Below, piece after piece: positions 4,595-5,952 of a stretch of 5,952 nt of DNA; the first letter of the stretch is position 1, and the number at the start of each line of letters is the position of its first letter. The position numbers and the translations under genes were made by a program. Source of the stretch: Deltaproteobacteria bacterium (lineage in GTDB: Bacteria > UBA10199 > DSSB01); contig JAIOPF010000235.1 of assembly GCA_021414045.1 (NCBI GenBank), positions 1-5,952 of the forward strand. The letters run 5' to 3'. The notes beneath the pieces are model-generated. The model searched no databases, was not told where the DNA came from, and saw only the letters and a list, made by a program, of their open reading frames with translations.

Positions 4595-5952
4595 TCAACG
4601 AGACCTCGCATACCGACGGCGAATCAATACGATTCCAAGAAAAGTCGCGCCCAACGGTATCATAAAACCGATAGGCTCATCGCCCTTGCCGAGGGTGCAT
4701 CCTGACCAATCTCCGCAGTTTCCCGGCGCATTTCCAGAATTGTTGTTAAATCCCGAACCTTCAAGGCAGGGGCCTCCCGCGGGCGGCGGCGGAGGCGTGG
4801 GCAAGACGCAACTGTCGTTCAAGGTGCCGACGCAGACGCCTTGAGTGCAAGTGTCTTCCGAGGTGCAGCTGTTCGAGTCTTCGCAAGATTGGGCGACATT
4901 GTCGAAATGCACGCATCCCGTTTGTGGGTCGCATCTGTCGTCAGTGCAGATATTCAAGTCGTCGCAGACGATAGGATTATTGCTCTGTTCACAAACACCG
5001 GCACTGGAACAGATATTGGTGATGTTACAGGCATCGGCGGCTCCGCAAATAGTTCCGCTGAGGCTGAGGCAGTCGTTCGCCACTTCATTGCAAATGTCGT
5101 TACAGGCTTGTCCGTCGGAACAGGGATCGCCTAGGTGCTGACAGATTCCCCCGCTGCAAGCGTCGGCCCCATTACAGAAAAGGCCGTCGTCGCAGGAGTT
5201 GGTATTGTTGGTGACCACACAGGCAGAATTAAGGCAGGTATTGTCCGTGCAGGGATTATTGTCTTCGCAGTCCGAAGGTACGACGCACTGACAACTGGAG
5301 GTATCGTGCACGCATTGGCCGTCGAGACATGAATCAACCGTGCAAACCTGGCCATCGCCGCAGTCCAGCGTTCCGCTACACACTCCTCCGGAACAAGTAT
5401 CGGGTGTCGTGCAGGCATTTCCGTCGTCGCAGAGCTCTCCGTCGACATCGCATTCGCATACCGATTTGTTAACGGCGTTTGTATCCATGGTGACCGCACC
5501 GTTTAACGCCAGCGTTCTTCCGTCGACCGAAGCACCGGTATTGAGGGTGACGCTCGTTAGCGCGATAATGTTCCCTATGAACGCGGCGCCGGAACCCACG
5601 GTCGCGGAGCTCCCAACTTGCCAAAAGGAGTTGCACTTTTTGGCGCTATTCGTAAGCACGACAGACGAGCCGCTCGCCGTCGTCAGGGTGCTCGCTATTT
5701 TAAATACCCAGACCGCATTGGGATTTCCCAGACCGTCGAGGGTAAGGATTCCCGTAATTCCAACCGAAGTTGCAAAACAATAAACCCCCGGCACAAGCGT
5801 CATTCCCCCAATATCCGTCGGGACACCGAAGGTGGTAGTGCACGCCTGAGCAGCTAGAGCGTTATAGGCAATAGCGGCATCGGCCTGAGCCTGAAGCGCC
5901 ACGGAATCCGCCGCGTGCTGGGTCCCGACCAAAGTCCCAGGAGGAAACCCTG
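4595..5952 (-). CDS. DUF3494 ice-binding-like surface protein with cysteine-rich repeats and C-terminal anchor (5' end outside window)
   Basis: The frame is open to the right edge, so the signal peptide and first part of the domain are missing; a TTG at 5932 is not a convincing start. Numbering from that TTG, residues 1-158 match the DUF3494 (IBP-1-like) beta-solenoid: AQADAAIAYNALAAQ, LVPGVYCF (46-53), LTLDGLGNPNAVWVFKI (63-79), FWQVGSSATVGSGAAFIGN (103-121), LNTGASVDGRTLALNGAVTMDTN (130-152). In ice-binding proteins this fold presents a flat face that binds ice. Residues 159-375 are cysteine-rich modules of the type CDDGNACTTPDTCSGGVCSG, probably a disulfide-stabilised stalk. A proline run (379-384) follows. 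The C-terminus has a Gly/Cys segment, one hydrophobic helix (421-437) and RRRYARSR, which looks like a membrane anchor or sorting signal. Ice binding is inferred; many DUF3494 proteins are untested and some are adhesins. Confidence 0.85.
   Translation of the reverse strand, partial: GFPPGTLVGTQHAADSVALQAQADAAIAYNALAAQACTTTFGVPTDIGGMTLVPGVYCFATSVGITGILTLDGLGNPNAVWVFKIASTLTTASGSSVVLTNSAKKCNSFWQVGSSATVGSGAAFIGNIIALTSVTLNTGASVDGRTLALNGAVTMDTNAVNKSVCECDVDGELCDDGNACTTPDTCSGGVCSGTLDCGDGQVCTVDSCLDGQCVHDTSSCQCVVPSDCEDNNPCTDNTCLNSACVVTNNTNSCDDGLFCNGADACSGGICQHLGDPCSDGQACNDICNEVANDCLSLSGTICGAADACNITNICSSAGVCEQSNNPIVCDDLNICTDDRCDPQTGCVHFDNVAQSCEDSNSCTSEDTCTQGVCVGTLNDSCVLPTPPPPPAGGPCLEGSGFNNNSGNAPGNCGDWSGCTLGKGDEPIGFMIPLGATFLGIVLIRRRYARSR

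Noticed and set aside
5131..5499. Minus-strand 122-residue open frame within the ice-binding-like gene
   Set aside because: It is in another frame of the cysteine-rich repeat region, where the main frame has regular cysteine spacing and flanking domains.
1..5952. CRISPR arrays, rRNA genes, insertion sequences
   Set aside because: No regularly spaced repeats of CRISPR type, no rRNA signature and no transposase or terminal inverted repeats with target duplications were found.

Overview
The window looks like a chromosomal segment of a Gram-negative bacterium of the former Deltaproteobacteria type (Myxococcota, Bdellovibrionota or Desulfobacterota-like, probably environmental). The evidence is indirect: several lipoprotein or Sec signals, cysteine-rich secreted proteins with repeated C-x-DGN-x-CT type modules, and a mostly GC-balanced to GC-rich composition. 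No taxonomic marker gene is present, so this placement is an inference.

Layout. (1) Positions 1-964 are visibly AT-rich and look foreign. They carry one gene, whose protein has an Rx4H motif of the HEPN RNase type, and then about 240 bases without a gene. (2) Positions 965-1007 are exactly the 3' part of a proline tRNA (anticodon UGG), from the last base of the 5' anticodon stem to the discriminator base. The 5' half is missing. A strong intrinsic terminator follows at 1026-1060. This is the expected scar of a mobile island integrated into the 3' half of tRNA-Pro, so the left part of the window is read as the distal end of that island and everything to the right as the resident chromosome. 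(3) Positions 1100-1928 hold a two-gene operon: a cysteine-free ArsR-type repressor and an SRPBCC/AHSA1-type protein, translationally coupled by an ATGA overlap. A perfect 11-bp inverted repeat lies over the promoter, and the promoter geometry puts the transcription start on the A of the start codon (leaderless mRNA). (4) Convergent to it is a glutathione S-transferase gene that has lost its first strand and catalytic loop. (5) Positions 2718-4398 hold three plus-strand genes for exported proteins: a thaumatin-like lipoprotein with a cysteine-rich tail, a small cysteine-rich lipoprotein broken by a one-base frameshift, and a small secreted four-cysteine protein. (6) On the minus strand, entering from the right edge, is the 3' part of a large surface protein: a DUF3494 ice-binding-like domain, about 215 residues of cysteine-rich repeats, a proline linker and a C-terminal membrane anchor with a basic tail. 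A long hairpin that pairs better in the minus-strand RNA lies just after its stop codon.

Together: the left end is an island junction with possible defence cargo, the middle is a self-regulated ArsR/SRPBCC pair, and the right half is devoted to exported disulfide-rich proteins. The co-occurrence of a thaumatin-like protein and an ice-binding-like protein is the most unusual part of the gene content, but any shared function is inference.
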